The position numbers and the translations under genes were made by a program. Shown here piece by piece: positions 62,357-64,000 of a stretch of 64,000 nucleotides of DNA. Position 1 is the stretch's first letter, and each line of letters starts with the position of its first letter. A model generated the notes under the pieces. It was not told where the DNA came from and did not search any database. It saw nothing but the letters and a program-made list of their open reading frames with translations. Source of the stretch: Paenibacillus glycanilyticus. GTDB taxonomy: Bacteria; Bacillota; Bacilli; Paenibacillales; Paenibacillaceae. The stretch spans positions 1 to 64,000 of the forward strand of contig NZ_JAMBNP010000007.1 in the NCBI RefSeq assembly GCF_023715145.1, given 5' to 3'.

Positions 62357-62478
62357 TCGTTTTTTTCCATGCTGAATGGCGGAAAACAAAAGTTACAAAT
62401 TGCTCCCTATCCCCGCCTGTAGTAGTATTACATGTTGGGGTTTTTAATCTATTTTATTGCATGGGAGAAGTAACATTC

Positions 62479-63357
62479 ATGAATCGCACAGCCAAGTCGT
62501 TCTCCGCCTACGAGCTCTTGTATATCGTCGGCATTATTGCCATCTCGTTCTCATCGATCTTTATCAAATGGTCAAGCGCTGAGTCCTCGGTTATCGGCAT
62601 GTACCGCCTGTATCTGACCGTCCTGATCATGCTTCCGCTCGCCTGGAAATACAAGCAGGAGCTGCTTTATCATACGGCCCGCCAGCTTCTGCTGCTGTTC
62701 GCCTCCGGCATTATGCTAGCGCTGCATTTCCTGCTATGGATGTCATCACTGAAGTACACCACGGTCGCAAGCTCCACGATCTTCCTGGCGCTGGAACCGG
62801 TACTGGTCATGCTTGGCTCCTATCTCATCTTCAAGACCAAAGCAAACCGGATTATGCTGCTGGGCATGGGCATTGCGATGGTCGGCACCGTCATCATTGG
62901 TTCAAGCGACCTCGCGCTTTCGAGAGAAGCATTGTACGGGGATGTTTTGTCGATTCTGGGCACAATCGCGGTTGCCATTCATATGCTGATCGGCAAGCAG
63001 CTGCGAAGCGACATGAGCGCATTCGCTTATAACTTCCTTGTATTCGCGATTGCTGCCACAACCCTGGCTTTCTATAACTTAATACAAGGCTATCGGTTTA
63101 CCGGCTACAGCGCAAATGAATGGGGCATCTTCCTGCTGCTTGCGATTGTACCTACTTTGTTTGGTCATTATCTGTTCAATTGGCTGCTGAAGTACATGAA
63201 CGCCACAGCCGTCTCGATGTCCGTATTGGGCGAGCCGGTCATCGCGTCGCTCCTGGCTTGGGCGCTGCTCAAGGAGGCGCTCACCGGCTGGCAGCTTGGC
63301 GCGGGTATCGTAATCCTCTTTGGCGTATGGCTATTCATTCGACACGGCAAAGAGTAG
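62479..63357 (+). CDS. EamA-family (DMT superfamily) transporter
   Basis: A 292-residue membrane protein with ten hydrophobic segments arranged as two EamA repeats (first repeat ending SSTIFLALEPVLVMLGSYLIF, second ending VSMSVLGEPVIASLLAWALLKEALTGWQLGAGIVILFGV). The EPV motif in both halves is typical. It probably exports a metabolite or amino acid; the substrate is unknown. ATG at 62479 follows GGGAGAAG. Confidence 0.9.
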   Translation: MNRTAKSFSAYELLYIVGIIAISFSSIFIKWSSAESSVIGMYRLYLTVLIMLPLAWKYKQELLYHTARQLLLLFASGIMLALHFLLWMSSLKYTTVASSTIFLALEPVLVMLGSYLIFKTKANRIMLLGMGIAMVGTVIIGSSDLALSREALYGDVLSILGTIAVAIHMLIGKQLRSDMSAFAYNFLVFAIAATTLAFYNLIQGYRFTGYSANEWGIFLLLAIVPTLFGHYLFNWLLKYMNATAVSMSVLGEPVIASLLAWALLKEALTGWQLGAGIVILFGVWLFIRHGKE

Positions 63358-63395
63358 TTTGTTCGCCGTTTAGCATAATTAACCGCCAAAGAAAG

Positions 63396-63446
63396 AAAAA
63401 GCGCGAAAGGTATCGCCTCAAAGGAGATGCCTTTCACGCTTTTCTT
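63396..63446. terminator. Bidirectional terminator between EamA gene and hisA-like gene
   Basis: AAAAGCGYGAAAGG.../...CCTTTCACGCTTTT long stem between convergent genes, with A and T runs at its ends. Confidence 0.88.
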
Positions 63447-63458
63447 ATTCTGGGGGAT

Positions 63459-64000
63459 CTACCGGCAGTAAGCCACAACCTCATCGTAGGACAGATTACC
63501 GCCGAAGATATCCAGCGCGCTGCCGATGGTTATGTCCAGCTTGCCGTCCGTTAAACGGCGGAACAATTCAAGGTCCTCGAACGACCTTGCGCCGCCGGCA
63601 TATGTAGTTGGGATCGTTACCCAATCCGCCAGCTGCTTCACGAGACTTTCCAGGATGCCTGTCCGTTTCCCCTCTACGTCTACCGCATGAACGAGAAACT
63701 CGCTGCAATACGATTCCAGCTCGCGAAGATTTGCTTCGTTCACTTGGAAGCTGCTGAATGTCCGCCATTGATTGGTGACGACATGCCAGCTTCCGTCCTT
63801 TTGCTTGCAGCTAAGATCGATCACCAGCTTGTCCTTGCCAACCTCGGAGACGATCCGTTTCAGGTTGTCCATGTTCAGCTCGCCGTCCCGGAAAATATAA
63901 GAAGTAACAATCACCTGCGAAGCGCCTGCTTCGAGGTATTGTGCCGCATTGTCCGCCGTAATGCCTCCGCCGATCTGAAGCCCTCCCGGGTATTCGCGCA
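63459..64000 (-). CDS. Eukaryotic-type HisA (HIS6-like ProFAR isomerase), partial
   Basis: The frame is open to the right window edge, so the N-terminus is missing; 180 residues are seen. The fragment reads REYPGGLQIGGGITADNA, VIVTSYIFRDG, KLVIDLSCKQKDGSWHVVTNQW, EFLVHAVDVEGKRTGI, PTTYAGGARSFEDLE and TIGSALDIFGGNLSYDEVVA. These are the marks of the fungal/plant HIS6 form, including the DLSCKxKDG segment, and not of standard bacterial HisA. Step 4 of histidine synthesis. A terminator follows. Confidence 0.85.
   Translation of the reverse strand, partial: REYPGGLQIGGGITADNAAQYLEAGASQVIVTSYIFRDGELNMDNLKRIVSEVGKDKLVIDLSCKQKDGSWHVVTNQWRTFSSFQVNEANLRELESYCSEFLVHAVDVEGKRTGILESLVKQLADWVTIPTTYAGGARSFEDLELFRRLTDGKLDITIGSALDIFGGNLSYDEVVAYCR

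Overview
The window reads as chromosomal DNA of a spore-forming Bacillota of the Paenibacillus/Cohnella type. The evidence is moderately high GC, strong AGGAGG-type ribosome binding sites, frequent GTG/TTG starts, YesM/YesN-type two-component pairs next to sugar ABC operons, a UvsE UV endonuclease, a UPF0154 protein and an IsdG-like haem monooxygenase. No rRNA, tRNA, CRISPR array, prophage or intact insertion sequence was recognised. Most genes lie on the minus strand.

Layout. 1-2950: a secreted protein with an N-terminal beta-propeller and a tandem array of divergent InlB-type B repeats, cut by the window edge. 3.2-9.2 kb: inositol monophosphatase, TauE/SafE permease, uvsE, a small conserved protein, ddl and an exported amidase-like protein. 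9.5-19.1 kb: acnA, an IclR regulator, an alpha/beta hydrolase, folE, a YneF-like protein, queG, rnhA, lepB, ntdP and an acetyltransferase. 19.3-24.2 kb: sodA, a Pro/Gly-rich protein, a zinc-ribbon membrane protein with an HtrA-like protease, remnants of two siderophore-ABC ATPases, and a haem monooxygenase. 24.7-30.8 kb: an OmpR-type response regulator, its kinase and galU, then trxB, a cytoplasmic GH13 enzyme and a small membrane protein. 31.3-40.7 kb: a sugar-acid catabolic operon (binding protein, two permeases, SDR, galactonate dehydratase) divergent from a YesM/YesN pair. 40.8-47.5 kb: a maltodextrin operon (malE, malF, malG, lipoprotein amylase) divergent from a LacI regulator. 47.6-56.4 kb: a Dps-like protein, a DHA2 exporter, an FAH-family enzyme, an ABC-F ATPase, fumC, a KDPG-type aldolase and small proteins. 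56.4-62.4 kb: a split sulfonate-use locus (tauD-like, ssuA, ssuC, ssuB) interrupted by a TetR gene and an exonuclease gene. 62.5-64 kb: an EamA transporter and a partial HisA of the eukaryotic HIS6 type.

Two non-coding systems stand out. (1) Four loci carry tandem arrays of hairpins separated by a linker of constant 22-nt length containing the core ATGCTTWCGAWG. Each array lies on the sense strand of the downstream gene and ends at that gene's ribosome binding site. The hairpin sequence differs between loci while the linker is conserved, and most linkers open a very short reading frame. (2) The ssuA and ssuB transcription units share a near-identical promoter and a matching leader: an upstream hairpin, then a small hairpin that is mutually exclusive with an intrinsic terminator, with compensatory or G-U changes. 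This looks like an attenuator or riboswitch for sulfur genes that I do not recognise. Three further intergenic regions (24.3-24.7, 52.8-53.3 and 61.0-61.4 kb) hold other short repeat families.

All assignments come from reading the sequence and from knowledge of the families. No database search was run.
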